Assembly: GCF_022346995.1 (NCBI RefSeq)
Contig: NZ_JAKRNM010000001.1
Location: 1,674,001-1,738,000 of the forward strand
Source: Paenibacillus sp. ACRRY
Lineage (GTDB): Bacteria > Bacillota > Bacilli > Paenibacillales > Paenibacillaceae
Direction of reading: 5' to 3'
Length of the DNA stretch: 64,000 nt
Below, in pieces: positions 17,734 through 26,637 of the stretch. The first letter of the stretch is position 1, and the number at the start of each line of letters is the position of its first letter. A program made the position numbers and the translations under genes. Under the pieces are notes generated by a model that was not told where the DNA came from, made no database searches, and saw only the letters and a list, made by a program, of their open reading frames with translations.

Positions 17734-18210
17734 TCATTTCAATGCCACAAACAACGTAATCTCATTATCGGGGCTATCGGGCTGGTACCGCTCATCCCAG
17801 ATCTCAAAATCATAGTCCTTCGGCTCATTCCCAGACTCACTCATCCACTGACCGTATAGGTAGTCATATGCGAGGCTAAGCTCCGATTCAGGCCCTTTGT
17901 GAGTGTATGTTACATATGGGTTTGCAGAAACTGCGTGACTCATCATACCAACTGGAATATCATCAGCTGAATGTACTTCATAACAGAGCAGATGTACGAA
18001 GTCATCCACCTTCGGATTGAATTCACAGTGCAGAGGGTAAATTTGCATCAAAATGACATTGTGATTTTTTCTATTGTGTATTTCATCTTTTCTACCCACT
18101 AGCTCCTGATAGACACGCTTACCGTGGCCAGATTCAAACGTTTCAACTGTGGCTTCGATTTGATAGCCTACTACTTGAAAAGCAGGTAAAGATATTACTC
18201 GAGCTTCCAT
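17734..18210 (-). CDS. GyrI-like / effector-binding domain protein
   Basis: 158 residues with the SHV-fold of GyrI-like small-molecule-binding proteins and the C-terminal domains of MerR/AraC regulators. It begins with MEARVISLPAFQVVGYQIEAT and ends with DFEIWDERYQPDSPDNEITLFVALK, the usual EI-W-P segment. No DNA-binding domain is present, so it is a stand-alone ligand-binding protein, perhaps for drugs or cyclic metabolites. It follows the TraB/TIKI-like gene by 22 nt, and the two may form a unit. Confidence 0.8.
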   Translation of the reverse strand: MEARVISLPAFQVVGYQIEATVETFESGHGKRVYQELVGRKDEIHNRKNHNVILMQIYPLHCEFNPKVDDFVHLLCYEVHSADDIPVGMMSHAVSANPYVTYTHKGPESELSLAYDYLYGQWMSESGNEPKDYDFEIWDERYQPDSPDNEITLFVALK

Positions 18211-18232
18211 GTAATCCCTCCCTCGGTTAGAA

Positions 18233-18868
18233 CTACCTCAATGGATAGACCAGTTGGATCGGTTCTTCGGTAAGTCCCTCTTGAAACAGATAATTATGAT
18301 CCGCTCCTACAATACACAGAATTCGCTTACCCGGTTTCGAATCATATGTATTCTTCACCCGCTGAATCATGATTTGATTACGCACAACCCAGCGAACATT
18401 GTTAGCCGTTGGATTGATTTGATTTAACCATTCATATTTCAGGCTGGTCATCTCATCAAACTCTACCGAATTGAAGGGTATGTTTCCAGAAGCATGTGTA
18501 CTCATTTGTTTGAGAAACCATTCATCGTCTTTTTTCTCCAGCTCTTTACGTTCCACTTCAGAGTAACCGCCAAATGGATCGAAATTATTCCACACATCTA
18601 ATTCAAACCAGTCAATGGGTACAAATTCAATGTTGTTGTTCTCGCACATTGGAAATATGAGTTCCCAATACTCGCTTGCCGGCTCTCCCCAATATCCCTT
18701 GTTATTGCGGTCCTCGATGTATTTCTGCCAGCTTAACGGATGTACTTCTCCGCATATGACATCCGGCTTAAATTCAGTAATAAGAGATTCGTATAGGGCG
18801 AGTGAACAATCATATTTTTCTCTCAATTCCGGATTATGAATGGTTCCGAGTATACCTACAACAGTCAT
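18233..18868 (-). CDS. TraB/TIKI-superfamily-like protein
   Basis: 211 residues from the ATG at 18868 (GAGGAAGG 8 nt upstream); a GTG three codons earlier has no spacing for a ribosome binding site. GTIH near the N-terminus, CGEVHPLSW (about 40-48) and IVGADHNY near the C-terminus resemble the GxxH, E and GxxH motifs of TraB/PrgY/TIKI-like putative metallohydrolases. This is a judgement by motif only. It is soluble, and its function in Bacillota is unknown. It is paired with the GyrI-like gene. Confidence 0.55.
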   Translation of the reverse strand: MTVVGILGTIHNPELREKYDCSLALYESLITEFKPDVICGEVHPLSWQKYIEDRNNKGYWGEPASEYWELIFPMCENNNIEFVPIDWFELDVWNNFDPFGGYSEVERKELEKKDDEWFLKQMSTHASGNIPFNSVEFDEMTSLKYEWLNQINPTANNVRWVVRNQIMIQRVKNTYDSKPGKRILCIVGADHNYLFQEGLTEEPIQLVYPLR

Positions 18869-18884
18869 TTCCCTCACCTTCCTC

Positions 18885-18913
18885 TATCAAAATAAGCTGC
18901 CCGTTGAGGCAGC
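18885..18913 (-). terminator. Terminator after the GntR gene
   Basis: GCTGCC / GGCAGC arms (18896-18913) and TTATTTT on the minus strand. Confidence 0.7.
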
Positions 18914-18982
18914 GTTTTATAGTTCTGAAGCATTTGCCATATGAAAATAACCCATTACTTTCCTTTTTTCATAGAAAAAAAG

Positions 18983-19636
18983 TTAAAACTGGCCTGTAGC
19001 AAGCATACGCTCTCGGGTAATAGGAATGAGAGATAACACAACCTCTTGAGCTGCCTTATAATCATTGCTGGATAATGCCTGCAGCGTATCCCGATTAATT
19101 CCGATCGCACTGTAGTGTTTGATATGTGGAGTTCGCTTGAAGCGAACGATGGAATACATGTAAAGCTTATCCCGAAAGGAATCAAATGTGTTCAGCATGA
19201 CGCCATTGTTCAAGGATTCAACGATCTCCCGCATGAATAGAAAATGATGTTCGGTGTATAAAGGATAATCATTCTTTTTCTCGGCGGTTCGCTGGACCTC
19301 CACATGAGCTGCAAGCGATTCAAGATTTAAATAGATCTCTCGGTTCGGGTTTTTCATCATTTCGAAACTGTAAAAAAGCATGGATTGAATCTGTTCGATC
19401 AGATCAAGAAATTCCTTCCCGCCTACATCCTTAACCAATACTCCGCGATTTTTGAGAGCAGTTACATAACCTTCTGATTCAAGACGAGCAATGGCATGAC
19501 GAATCGGTGTACGGCTCATCTGGTACTCCTCCGCCAATTCGTTCTCGGATAGCAGGGTTTCGGGCATCAATTCTCCGCAAACCATTCGCTCACGCAGCAT
19601 CATGTATGCTGTATCGACAAGCGATATTTTGTTCAT
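18983..19636 (-). CDS. GntR-family regulator (FCD-like)
   Basis: 217 residues from the ATG at 19636 (MNKISLVDTAYMMLRERM), with AAAGGG upstream; the longer frame to 19702 lacks a site. A winged helix (about 1-70; LSENELAEEYQMSRTPIRHAIARLESEGYV) is followed by an all-helical ligand-binding domain. It is the last gene of the phnDCEE-phosphatase block, separated by a hairpin, and is inferred to control that block. The ligand is presumably the transported phospho-compound or a product of it. Confidence 0.9.
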   Translation of the reverse strand: MNKISLVDTAYMMLRERMVCGELMPETLLSENELAEEYQMSRTPIRHAIARLESEGYVTALKNRGVLVKDVGGKEFLDLIEQIQSMLFYSFEMMKNPNREIYLNLESLAAHVEVQRTAEKKNDYPLYTEHHFLFMREIVESLNNGVMLNTFDSFRDKLYMYSIVRFKRTPHIKHYSAIGINRDTLQALSSNDYKAAQEVVLSLIPITRERMLATGQF

Positions 19637-19751
19637 ATCATAATCCCTTTCTCCCATTGATGAGGACTTCATTTGAAATTTAACGCGATCTACACATTTC
19701 ACCCTATATTACCAGTCTTAGGAGAAGTTGCGCAACCGACTGAGGCAAGAA

Positions 19752-19786
19752 GGAGTCCGAGCACTGTATCCCAGTGTCTGGACTCC
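19752..19786 (-). terminator. Intergenic terminator/attenuator between phosphatase and gntR
   Basis: GGAGTCC / GGACTCC arms with an inner CACTG/CAGTG stem and a short pyrimidine tail (TTCTT). It may end the operon or reduce read-through into gntR. Confidence 0.65.
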
Positions 19787-19792
19787 ATTTCT

Positions 19793-20797
19793 TTAAACCA
19801 GATATTTGTTTTGAAGAGCTGTCCTCTGCGCTGCACTAATGCCTAGTCCCTCTGTAAGATACTGTTCGAAAGACCCATAGTTCTCGTCGATTGCTTCAAG
19901 TGCAGCTTGTATAAAGGCCGCTTTCATCATTTCCGGAATTACTCCCTGTAATTCAGGCATTTGATCCATATATTTCTGATAGTCCTTGTTGTTTCCGGAT
20001 AAGAAGCGCTGCATAAGTCCGTCCACCGCGAGATTCGTTAGCTCGTAATCTTCAATAACCATATCACGCGGAACCCCCAAGGTGAGAAGGATCAGTGCAC
20101 ATACAACTCCGGTCCGGTCTTTACCAGCGGCACAATGGAATAAGGAGGTATCCCGCTCTTCTTCTAGTAGTTCGTTTAGGATAAGTGCACACTTGTCTGT
20201 GTTTAATATCATGGCTTTGTAACCTGCATGCAGATCATGTCCGATCTTCTGCATTTCCTCAGGACTTGCTTCTGCCATAAAGGGAATATTCGTGTTGATC
20301 GCATGACCAATGGCTGGGCTTGGACGGCTGGCTACTTCAAAATCGCTGCGCAGATCACAAATCCAGTCAATACCAAGCGCGGCTGCCGTTTGCATGTCCT
20401 GCTCACTAAGCTCATGCAGATCAGCAGATCGCAGCAGCATCCCCCAACGGGTCGTACGACCATCTTCTGTAAGGTAACCGCCCATATCCCGGAAATTAAT
20501 TACGCCATCCGTGTAGATCATGCGATCGTTAATGGTTGACACCGACCCATTCGTAAACTTCACATGATAATAGTTGCGGCCAGGAGATGCCATTCTCGTA
20601 AATACCGCTCCTGACGGGTCAATCTGTATATTAAGCAGCGTGCTGCTGGACTCCATAAATTCCGGACTAACAGAATGATAGACTGCCGCCGCCTCCATGT
20701 TCTCTGCCATATTCCAGGCTAATGTAATTCCATTATTATCGCTGTATTTAGCCTGAACCGTTGGGCCCTGTTTCAAAAGTGAATTAGATGTTGACAT
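19793..20797 (-). CDS. IphP-type tyrosine/dual-specificity phosphatase
   Basis: 334 residues. About 85 N-terminal residues look like a beta-sandwich (fibronectin-type) domain. The IphP-like phosphatase domain follows: NFRDMGGY, LRSADL, DLRSDFE, then the P-loop HCAAGKDRTG with the CX5R nucleophile Cys (about residue 220). No signal peptide is visible. Relatives remove phosphate from phosphotyrosine, phosphoinositides or small phosphoesters. Sitting 46 nt behind phnE in an uptake operon, it may dephosphorylate the imported compound; that is inference. Confidence 0.9.
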   Translation of the reverse strand: MSTSNSLLKQGPTVQAKYSDNNGITLAWNMAENMEAAAVYHSVSPEFMESSSTLLNIQIDPSGAVFTRMASPGRNYYHVKFTNGSVSTINDRMIYTDGVINFRDMGGYLTEDGRTTRWGMLLRSADLHELSEQDMQTAAALGIDWICDLRSDFEVASRPSPAIGHAINTNIPFMAEASPEEMQKIGHDLHAGYKAMILNTDKCALILNELLEEERDTSLFHCAAGKDRTGVVCALILLTLGVPRDMVIEDYELTNLAVDGLMQRFLSGNNKDYQKYMDQMPELQGVIPEMMKAAFIQAALEAIDENYGSFEQYLTEGLGISAAQRTALQNKYLV

Positions 20798-20843
20798 TAA
20801 TATTCCTCCTCAAAGTGATTTGCACGTTATGGATTTGAATAAA

Positions 20844-21683
20844 TTAGTTCTGACGTGTTTTTAACTTCATTTTGTATCGGTTTGCCACAAACTCCACGCT
20901 GAATACCATGGCGAAAACAACCAGTCCGACAAACAAAGCCGCCGCAAAGTTATAGGATTTCATGGCATGTGTCATCTCGTAGCCAATACCTCCCGCTCCA
21001 ACCGCGCCGAGAATTGTGGATTCGGCAATGCCGCCTTCCAGCTGCAGCACGCACCAGGCAATAAAGGCTGTCTTCACCGTAGGCAAAATACCCTGCATGA
21101 CAATTTGCAACCAGCTGGCACCCGTAGACTGCATCGCTTCGAGTACGCCCTTGTCGATTTCCTCCAGTGACTGGGCAAATACTTTGACAAGCATACCTGC
21201 TGCAGACACAGCAATCGCTAGCACTCCGGGGAGTGGTCCGAGACCAACAGACACGATAAAGATGAGAGCCCACACGATGGTAGGAATCGCACGAAGCAAG
21301 GAAGCAGCACTTCGAATGATCCAAGCAACGAAAGGATGAGGCGTCAAATTGCTTGCAGCCAAAAAGGAGAGAAAGAACGCTACGACAATCCCCAGCACCG
21401 ATCCAAGAATGGCCACTTGCAATGACTCTACAGCCGCGAGCAGGACATGACGCCAGGCCGAGAAATCAGGTGGAAACATGGTTCCCATGTAACCGCCTAG
21501 TTTCGTAAAGCCTTGGGCAATCTTGGAATAGTCGAACTGCAGCTGAACGAGACTGAACACAAAAAGTACAGCAATAAGCGGCAGACCGATCACTAACAAC
21601 TTGTTCCTTTTCGGCCTGGGTGGCTCTGGCATGGAAGTATACAGTGTAAAAGATGGCTTCACTTCGTTCATTTGCATACTCAT
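20844..21683 (-). CDS. phnE: Phosphonate/phosphate-ester ABC transporter permease
   Basis: 279 residues, with an N-terminal cytoplasmic extension and six transmembrane helices. The EAA-type coupling loop lies around EEIDKGVLEAMQSTGASWLQIVMQGILP. Second of two PhnE-type permeases; its ATG overlaps the end of the first by 4 nt. With PhnC and PhnD it forms an importer for phosphonates, phosphite or phosphate esters. Confidence 0.93.
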   Translation of the reverse strand: MSMQMNEVKPSFTLYTSMPEPPRPKRNKLLVIGLPLIAVLFVFSLVQLQFDYSKIAQGFTKLGGYMGTMFPPDFSAWRHVLLAAVESLQVAILGSVLGIVVAFFLSFLAASNLTPHPFVAWIIRSAASLLRAIPTIVWALIFIVSVGLGPLPGVLAIAVSAAGMLVKVFAQSLEEIDKGVLEAMQSTGASWLQIVMQGILPTVKTAFIAWCVLQLEGGIAESTILGAVGAGGIGYEMTHAMKSYNFAAALFVGLVVFAMVFSVEFVANRYKMKLKTRQN

Positions 21684-22471
21684 ATGATTCGCTCCCTTAC
21701 ACGATTGGTGATCGTTTCCACAACAAGAACGATAACAAGCACAAGCAGCACGGCCATGCTCGCTTCCTGATATTGAAACAACTTCAGTTTGGATTGCAGG
21801 ATAAAGCCGAGGCCACCGCCTCCAACCATGCCTACAATCGTGGATGCGCGTACGTTGATTTCGAAGTTGTACAAGCTCCAGCCGATAAACCCGGGAAGGA
21901 ATTGTGGAAATACGGCTTGGGACAACACTTGAAAATAACTTCCACCAGCAGCACGAACTGCTTCTACCTGCCCCATATCAATCTCTTCAAGCACCTCGGC
22001 GAAGGAACGCGTCAGCATCCCAATCGAGATCAAAATTAGCGACATCGTACCAACTACAGCACCAAGTCCAAACGCTGCAACAAGCAGTATCGTCCAGATA
22101 ATGACCGGAATGTTACGAAACAGCGATGTAGCTGCACGAACAAATACCTGAAGGTAAGGGTGCGGACTTGTCGTGGCCGCGGCCAAAAAGGATAACATGC
22201 CTGCTACAACCGACCCGATGACCATCGCTACCACACTCATATAAAGAGTCTGCAGTGCAGGTTCAATGAGCTGGGAAAGCGAAGAAAGATCAGGTGGAAG
22301 AAAATCAAAAAAGATAAATCGGAAGCTCTCTCCTACCCCTGCGAACAAAGCTCCTAATGAAAACTCTGCCCCGATGGAAGACCAGATGATAAGAGCCAAC
22401 AGCACGATGAAGAAGAATATCGTCTGCGTGCGTTTCATTTTTCGGGCAGATTGCAACTGAGCCGCATTCAT
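21680..22471 (-). CDS. phnE: Phosphonate/phosphate-ester ABC transporter permease
   Basis: 263 residues with six transmembrane helices. The coupling loop EEIDMGQVEAVRAAGGSYFQVLSQAVFPQ matches that of PhnE proteins. It starts 1 nt after the phnC stop codon and overlaps the next permease gene by ATGA, so the three are translationally coupled. It heterodimerises with the neighbouring PhnE paralogue. Confidence 0.93.
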   Translation of the reverse strand: MNAAQLQSARKMKRTQTIFFFIVLLALIIWSSIGAEFSLGALFAGVGESFRFIFFDFLPPDLSSLSQLIEPALQTLYMSVVAMVIGSVVAGMLSFLAAATTSPHPYLQVFVRAATSLFRNIPVIIWTILLVAAFGLGAVVGTMSLILISIGMLTRSFAEVLEEIDMGQVEAVRAAGGSYFQVLSQAVFPQFLPGFIGWSLYNFEINVRASTIVGMVGGGGLGFILQSKLKLFQYQEASMAVLLVLVIVLVVETITNRVRERII

Positions 22472-22472
22472 G

Positions 22473-23240
22473 TCAGGCTGTCTCCTTCACTTTGGGATTG
22501 GTCTGGTTGTAAATGAGCCGGATGATATCTTCCGTCAATTCATCAGGTGTTCCGTCAAATACCTTGGACCCCTTATGAATACCGATGATACGGGTTGCGT
22601 ATTTCTTCGCAATATCTACCTGATGCAGATTGCACAGGCAGGCAATGCCTTCCTCTTTGCAGATCGTATACAAGTAATGCATGATCGTCTCCGAGGAAGC
22701 AGGGTCAAGACTCGCTATCGGTTCATCCGCCAGTATCAGATCCGGCTTCTGCGAAAGTGCACGTGCAATGCCGACTCTCTGCTGCTGTCCTCCACTGAGC
22801 TCATCTGCCCTCTTGTACATCTGTTCATGTAAACCTACACGGTGGAGCATGACCTTGGCTGCCTCTGTATCTGCTTTGGAGTAGAGACCCAGTGCGCCTT
22901 TCAGCGAATTCATGTAGCCTAATCGTCCATGCAGCACGTTATTAAGAACGGATACCCGGGTGACCAGATTATATCCCTGAAAGATCATGCCCATATGACG
23001 GCGGAGTTCACGGAGCTTTTTACCCTTGAAGCCCATGGTTTCACTGCCTTTAAATTGAATCTTTCCGTTTGTCGGCTCGATCATTCGGTTCAGGCTTCGC
23101 AGCAAGGTGCTCTTCCCGGCGCCACTCGGTCCAATGACGACAACGAACTCTCCGGCATTAATCGTCAGGTTCAAGTTATCAAGCGCTTTTGTTCCGTCCG
23201 GATATATCTTGGACAACCCTTCCACCTGTAAAAGTGTCAT
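22473..23240 (-). CDS. phnC: Phosphonate/phosphate-ester ABC transporter ATP-binding protein
   Basis: 255 residues with all ABC ATPase motifs: Walker A GPSGAGKSTLL (about 37-47), Q-loop IFQGYNLV, signature LSGGQQQRVGIARAL, Walker B LILADEPIASLD and H-loop CNLHQVD. It powers the PhnDE importer. It lies between phnD and the first phnE; ATG follows AAGGAGG. Confidence 0.95.
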   Translation of the reverse strand: MTLLQVEGLSKIYPDGTKALDNLNLTINAGEFVVVIGPSGAGKSTLLRSLNRMIEPTNGKIQFKGSETMGFKGKKLRELRRHMGMIFQGYNLVTRVSVLNNVLHGRLGYMNSLKGALGLYSKADTEAAKVMLHRVGLHEQMYKRADELSGGQQQRVGIARALSQKPDLILADEPIASLDPASSETIMHYLYTICKEEGIACLCNLHQVDIAKKYATRIIGIHKGSKVFDGTPDELTEDIIRLIYNQTNPKVKETA

Positions 23241-23272
23241 ATTATTTCCTCCTTATCTTTCAAGTTTGAATC

Positions 23273-24193
23273 TTATTTCTTCAACAATTCCTCTGGGGAC
23301 ATATCCAGTGCTTTGGCGACTTCCCGGATTGGATCAAAATCACTGTCACTGCCTTCTACAAAACGGGCTGCGCCTACACTCTCGAGGAATTTAGGGTTTT
23401 TCGTATCATAGTTCAGCATAAGCTCTCGTAGCTGTGTAACCAATTCTTCTGGCAAGTCTTGACGATACAGCAGTGGAGCACCTCCGACAATCGGATCCGA
23501 CTCGGCAATCACGCGGAAATCTTCCTCTTTAATAAGTCCTGATTCTGCCATCATTGGCACCATGAGACTTGATGTACCAATTGCATCCGCATTGCCGTTT
23601 GCCAGTGCAAGCAGTGATTTGTCATGTCCACCAGAGAACGCTACACTGCCGAAAAAGGAATCCAGTTCCTTGTTAGAAAGACCAAGCTCTTTCATCAATG
23701 TGGCACGTGGGTACAGATTACCTGATGTGGATGCCGGATCAGCAAACAAAAAATCTTTTCCTTTAAGGTCTTGTACACTTTGATATGGTGAGTCATTACG
23801 AACGAGGATGACCGTATTCGATTGTTGATCACTTTCGGAGCGGACAAGCAGTTTGGCATTGGCTCGTTCCGTTGCGATGATGTAACCAAACGGCCCGATC
23901 AGTCCAATTTCAATTTTGCCTGCACGCAGGGCTTCGATAACCATGTTATAATCTTCAGCTACAAAAATTTCAGCAGGGATACCGGTTGCTTCTGTAATAT
24001 CTGTTGCTAGCTGTTCCTGGGAACGGTTCATCTCGCCCTCTTCGCTTGGCATAATACCAATTCGGATGACTTCGGGCATTCCGCCTTCACTGGAGCTTGA
24101 GCTAGCTGAGGCACCGCATCCCGACAGGTTGACAAGCATAAATACAAGCGAGAGGATCAAGCTTTGATAACCTTTGCGTTTACTATTTTTCAC
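23273..24193 (-). CDS. phnD: Phosphonate/phosphate-ester ABC transporter substrate-binding lipoprotein
   Basis: 306 residues from the GTG at 24193, 8 nt after AGGAGGG; a longer frame to 24310 has no site. A lipoprotein signal peptide ends in the lipobox LSGC (about residues 21-24). The mature part is a PhnD-type type-2 periplasmic-binding fold (IRIGIMPSEEGEMNRSQEQL, YNMVIEALRAGKIEIGLIGPFGY, FADPASTSGNLYP). First gene of the operon. The ligand is unknown; no C-P lyase, phnX or phosphite dehydrogenase gene is nearby, so a phosphate ester is as likely as a phosphonate. Confidence 0.93.
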   Translation of the reverse strand: MKNSKRKGYQSLILSLVFMLVNLSGCGASASSSSSEGGMPEVIRIGIMPSEEGEMNRSQEQLATDITEATGIPAEIFVAEDYNMVIEALRAGKIEIGLIGPFGYIIATERANAKLLVRSESDQQSNTVILVRNDSPYQSVQDLKGKDFLFADPASTSGNLYPRATLMKELGLSNKELDSFFGSVAFSGGHDKSLLALANGNADAIGTSSLMVPMMAESGLIKEEDFRVIAESDPIVGGAPLLYRQDLPEELVTQLRELMLNYDTKNPKFLESVGAARFVEGSDSDFDPIREVAKALDMSPEELLKK

Positions 24194-24318
24194 AATGTAT
24201 ACCCTCCTGAAATGTGGTTGATTCCATACTGATATTTCTCTGGTACACAAGTAGGATACAAGTTGAATGTAAGAAGAATGATTTGGTAAATCACTGAATT
24301 TGTAAAACATTCTAGGGT

Positions 24319-24351
24319 ATTAGTAATCATAAAAATGCATAAACATACTAA
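24319..24351 (-). promoter_or_regulatory. Candidate operator upstream of phnD
   Basis: TTAGTA (24320-24325) and TACTAA (24346-24351) face each other with 20 nt between them, 126-158 nt before the phnD start. This could be a GntR site. The rest of the 24194-24591 gap is AT-rich leader plus the terminator at 24459-24508. Confidence 0.3.
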
Positions 24352-24458
24352 ATTATGGGATAAACCACTATCTTCAGGGAGGATATATGTTCGTTTCTGA
24401 ATGGAAGGAGAAGTATCGATTTACTCATATAGGAGGGATGGATTTATTTCCGAAACCT

Positions 24459-24508
24459 AAAAAAGAAGCAGACAATGAACGGCTACACAAGCCCGTCATT
24501 GTCTGCTC
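24459..24508 (-). terminator. Strong terminator after the GNAT gene at 24592
   Basis: Perfect 12-bp arms AGCAGACAATGA / TCATTGTCTGCT (24467-24507), inner GGC/GCC pairs, and TTCTTTTTT on the minus strand. Confidence 0.9.
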
Positions 24509-24591
24509 ATCCTTTAAAATATGTGGAAATAAAGCTGTGAAGCTTATATCTGCGATTTACAATTCTGAGAAATCATAAGCTGCGTTTATTA

Positions 24592-25137
24592 CTATTTCCC
24601 TTTTACAATTCCATAATAGATCAGATTTTCGTACTGGCCCTCTTTCTTCACATGATCAATGAAGACACCTTCCTGGGTCATGCCTATCTTTTGAAGAACT
24701 TTTCCAGATGCCGGATTAGAAACAAAGTGTCGTCCGTACACTCTATGAAACTTTTTCACATGAAAGGCAAAGTGCAACATCGCTTGTGAAGCTTCTATCG
24801 CATAACCATTTCCCCAATACGCCTCACCGATCCAATAAGAAATTTCGCCATGATCGTACCGATGATCACAAGATAAGGCTATCGCGCCATATAGTGTTCC
24901 TGTTGCCTTATCACAAATCGCAAATTCATAGTGCTTATCCCTCTCGAAATTGTGTCGATGATGCTGAATCCAGGATAACGCACAATCCAATGTATAGGGA
25001 TAGGGTAACGTAAGTGTGCTTTTATAAATATTGTAGTTGTTACACAGCTCCGTGACGGTTGCAGCATCAGATTCGTTGAACAACCTCAGGCACAGCCTCT
25101 CCGTAGTCAACGTTTGTTGAATGTCATTATACTGCAT
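24592..25137 (-). CDS. GNAT N-acetyltransferase (RimJ/RimL-like)
   Basis: 181 residues from the ATG at 25137, 5 nt after GGAGGAGGGG. TERLCLRLFNESDAATV is the usual RimJ/RimL start; SYWIGEAYWGNGYAIEASQAM is the acetyl-CoA binding loop, and GKVLQKIGMTQEG follows. It acetylates a protein N-terminus or small amine; the substrate is unknown. First of several acetyltransferases in this accessory stretch. Confidence 0.9.
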   Translation of the reverse strand: MQYNDIQQTLTTERLCLRLFNESDAATVTELCNNYNIYKSTLTLPYPYTLDCALSWIQHHRHNFERDKHYEFAICDKATGTLYGAIALSCDHRYDHGEISYWIGEAYWGNGYAIEASQAMLHFAFHVKKFHRVYGRHFVSNPASGKVLQKIGMTQEGVFIDHVKKEGQYENLIYYGIVKGK

Positions 25138-25185
25138 GAGGGCCCCTCCTCCATGATCTGTAGCTATTGATTTCCTTCGCATAAA

Positions 25186-25680
25186 TTAAGAATGGAGTAA
25201 CTCAAGTTTTTTTGTATCCGTTAAGATGATCAGTTTGTGATGATACAGATGCAGTCTTTTCTCAAAATCCACTCGATTTCTCTCAAAATCCCTTGTCCAT
25301 TTGTACATCATTTTTAACATATGTACATCAGGTGTGTAATGACTCTTTTCAATTCCTAGATTTTGTTTGATAAATCGCAAAACGATTCTCGCTTTTCGTT
25401 TCCACAAGGGTGTATCCAAAAAGATAATTGTATCTGCCATGTCCCATAAGCATCGGTAAGATGCCCGATCCGTTCCTTCGAATATCCATGCTCCGTGACG
25501 ATCAATGTCCTGAATCACCGTAATTTGCTCATCCGATGTTCGTTTATTTCTTCCATGAGGTGTCTCATGATGGACGATCGTATCCAGCTCATACCACGGT
25601 ATATTTATTTTTTGAGAGATTTCCTTAGCCAATGTCGTTTTGCCACTCGCCACAATACCCAGGATTAGAATCTTTTTCAT
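25186..25680 (-). CDS. P-loop adenylate-kinase-like protein (topology-modulation/FlaR type)
   Basis: 164 residues. Walker A is GIVASGKTTLAKE (about 8-20), followed by IPWYELDTIVHHE and WIFEGTDRASYRCLWDMADTIIFLDTPLWKRKAR. This is the layout of the AAA_17/'DNA topology modulation' group of small nucleotide-kinase-like proteins. The true substrate is unknown. ATG follows GGAGAGAC. It lies 48 nt upstream of the GNAT start. Confidence 0.85.
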   Translation of the reverse strand: MKKILILGIVASGKTTLAKEISQKINIPWYELDTIVHHETPHGRNKRTSDEQITVIQDIDRHGAWIFEGTDRASYRCLWDMADTIIFLDTPLWKRKARIVLRFIKQNLGIEKSHYTPDVHMLKMMYKWTRDFERNRVDFEKRLHLYHHKLIILTDTKKLELLHS

Positions 25681-25698
25681 TTAAGTCTCTCCTATGAA

Positions 25699-26580
25699 TT
25701 ACGCTCTGTGGACCGTTCCGAACGAAATTTTCATACTGGGTGCATACGTTAGCCAGGATTCCTGATTAAATCTCTTGGAAAACATTAATTCAGCTTCATA
25801 TTGCTCGCGTGCTTCCTCTGGCTGTAATTCTCGATTCACTAAGTTGTGCATGCTCTCATCGAAATCACCGGGTTCCTGTCCAAACCCTTCTTCTTTCAAT
25901 GAAGCAAACAGAGCGATTTTGCTATCCATACCCATGTTCTGATCCAAAAAATTAACCTTATCACTCATCCTGCATTCCACGTTCTGTAATCCCAATTGAC
26001 TCATTCGTACAGGCAGCCTTATCCCAATGTTACCATCCTTACCTGTACGTCTGTAGTCGTTTTCAAATAGCTTTTGCAGGACGCCTAGCTTAACTACGTT
26101 GCTTTGTTCAACACCATCCAGGTGACAGTTCGCCATATTACCAATCCAATGAGGTTCGAAACAGATGACTTTTCCTTGATCCTTTACGCTTTCAATCATC
26201 TTCTGTAGGATCACATTCGAGTTATTCATATGTAATAAAAAAGCATGACTCACGGCAATGTCATACTTCTCTTCTACCTCTAACTGTTCAATATCACATG
26301 CTATAAACTCAGTCTGAAACGAAACGTTTGAGAACGTCTCCCTCGCTTCTTTTATCAATTCCTCCCCCTTGTCCACTCCTGTATAGCTTGAGCCTTCAGG
26401 CAACAATGGAAGCAGTTTAAGACCTAGGTAACCGAACCCGCAACCGTAATCAATAACGCTTACAGGTTTGGTGATTTTCCACACACTCTGTACAAGAAAT
26501 TGCAGGTAATCGTCATTATAATACAGCCCACGCGTATTCCTCAGATATTCGATTTTGTTGTCCCAGTAGTATTCAGACAT
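25699..26580 (-). CDS. Class I SAM-dependent methyltransferase
   Basis: 293 residues. SAM motif I is SVIDYGCGFGYLGLKLLPLL (about 38-57); the acidic post-I residue is in GVDKGEELIKEA, and motif III lies around DIAVSHAFLLHM. The C-terminal about 100 residues extend beyond the core fold and may bind substrate. The substrate is unknown. It lies 18 nt upstream of the P-loop gene, so probably in the same transcript. Confidence 0.88.
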   Translation of the reverse strand: MSEYYWDNKIEYLRNTRGLYYNDDYLQFLVQSVWKITKPVSVIDYGCGFGYLGLKLLPLLPEGSSYTGVDKGEELIKEARETFSNVSFQTEFIACDIEQLEVEEKYDIAVSHAFLLHMNNSNVILQKMIESVKDQGKVICFEPHWIGNMANCHLDGVEQSNVVKLGVLQKLFENDYRRTGKDGNIGIRLPVRMSQLGLQNVECRMSDKVNFLDQNMGMDSKIALFASLKEEGFGQEPGDFDESMHNLVNRELQPEEAREQYEAELMFSKRFNQESWLTYAPSMKISFGTVHRA

Positions 26581-26637
26581 TATCTCATGCTCCCTCTCTT
26601 TGGTACGTTATTTATAGAACTATTTATACATCGTTAT

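Noticed and set aside
24387..24578. 63-aa plus-strand ORF with GGAGG-like sites
   Set aside because: It spans the strong minus-strand terminator at 24459-24508, and its protein has no family character.
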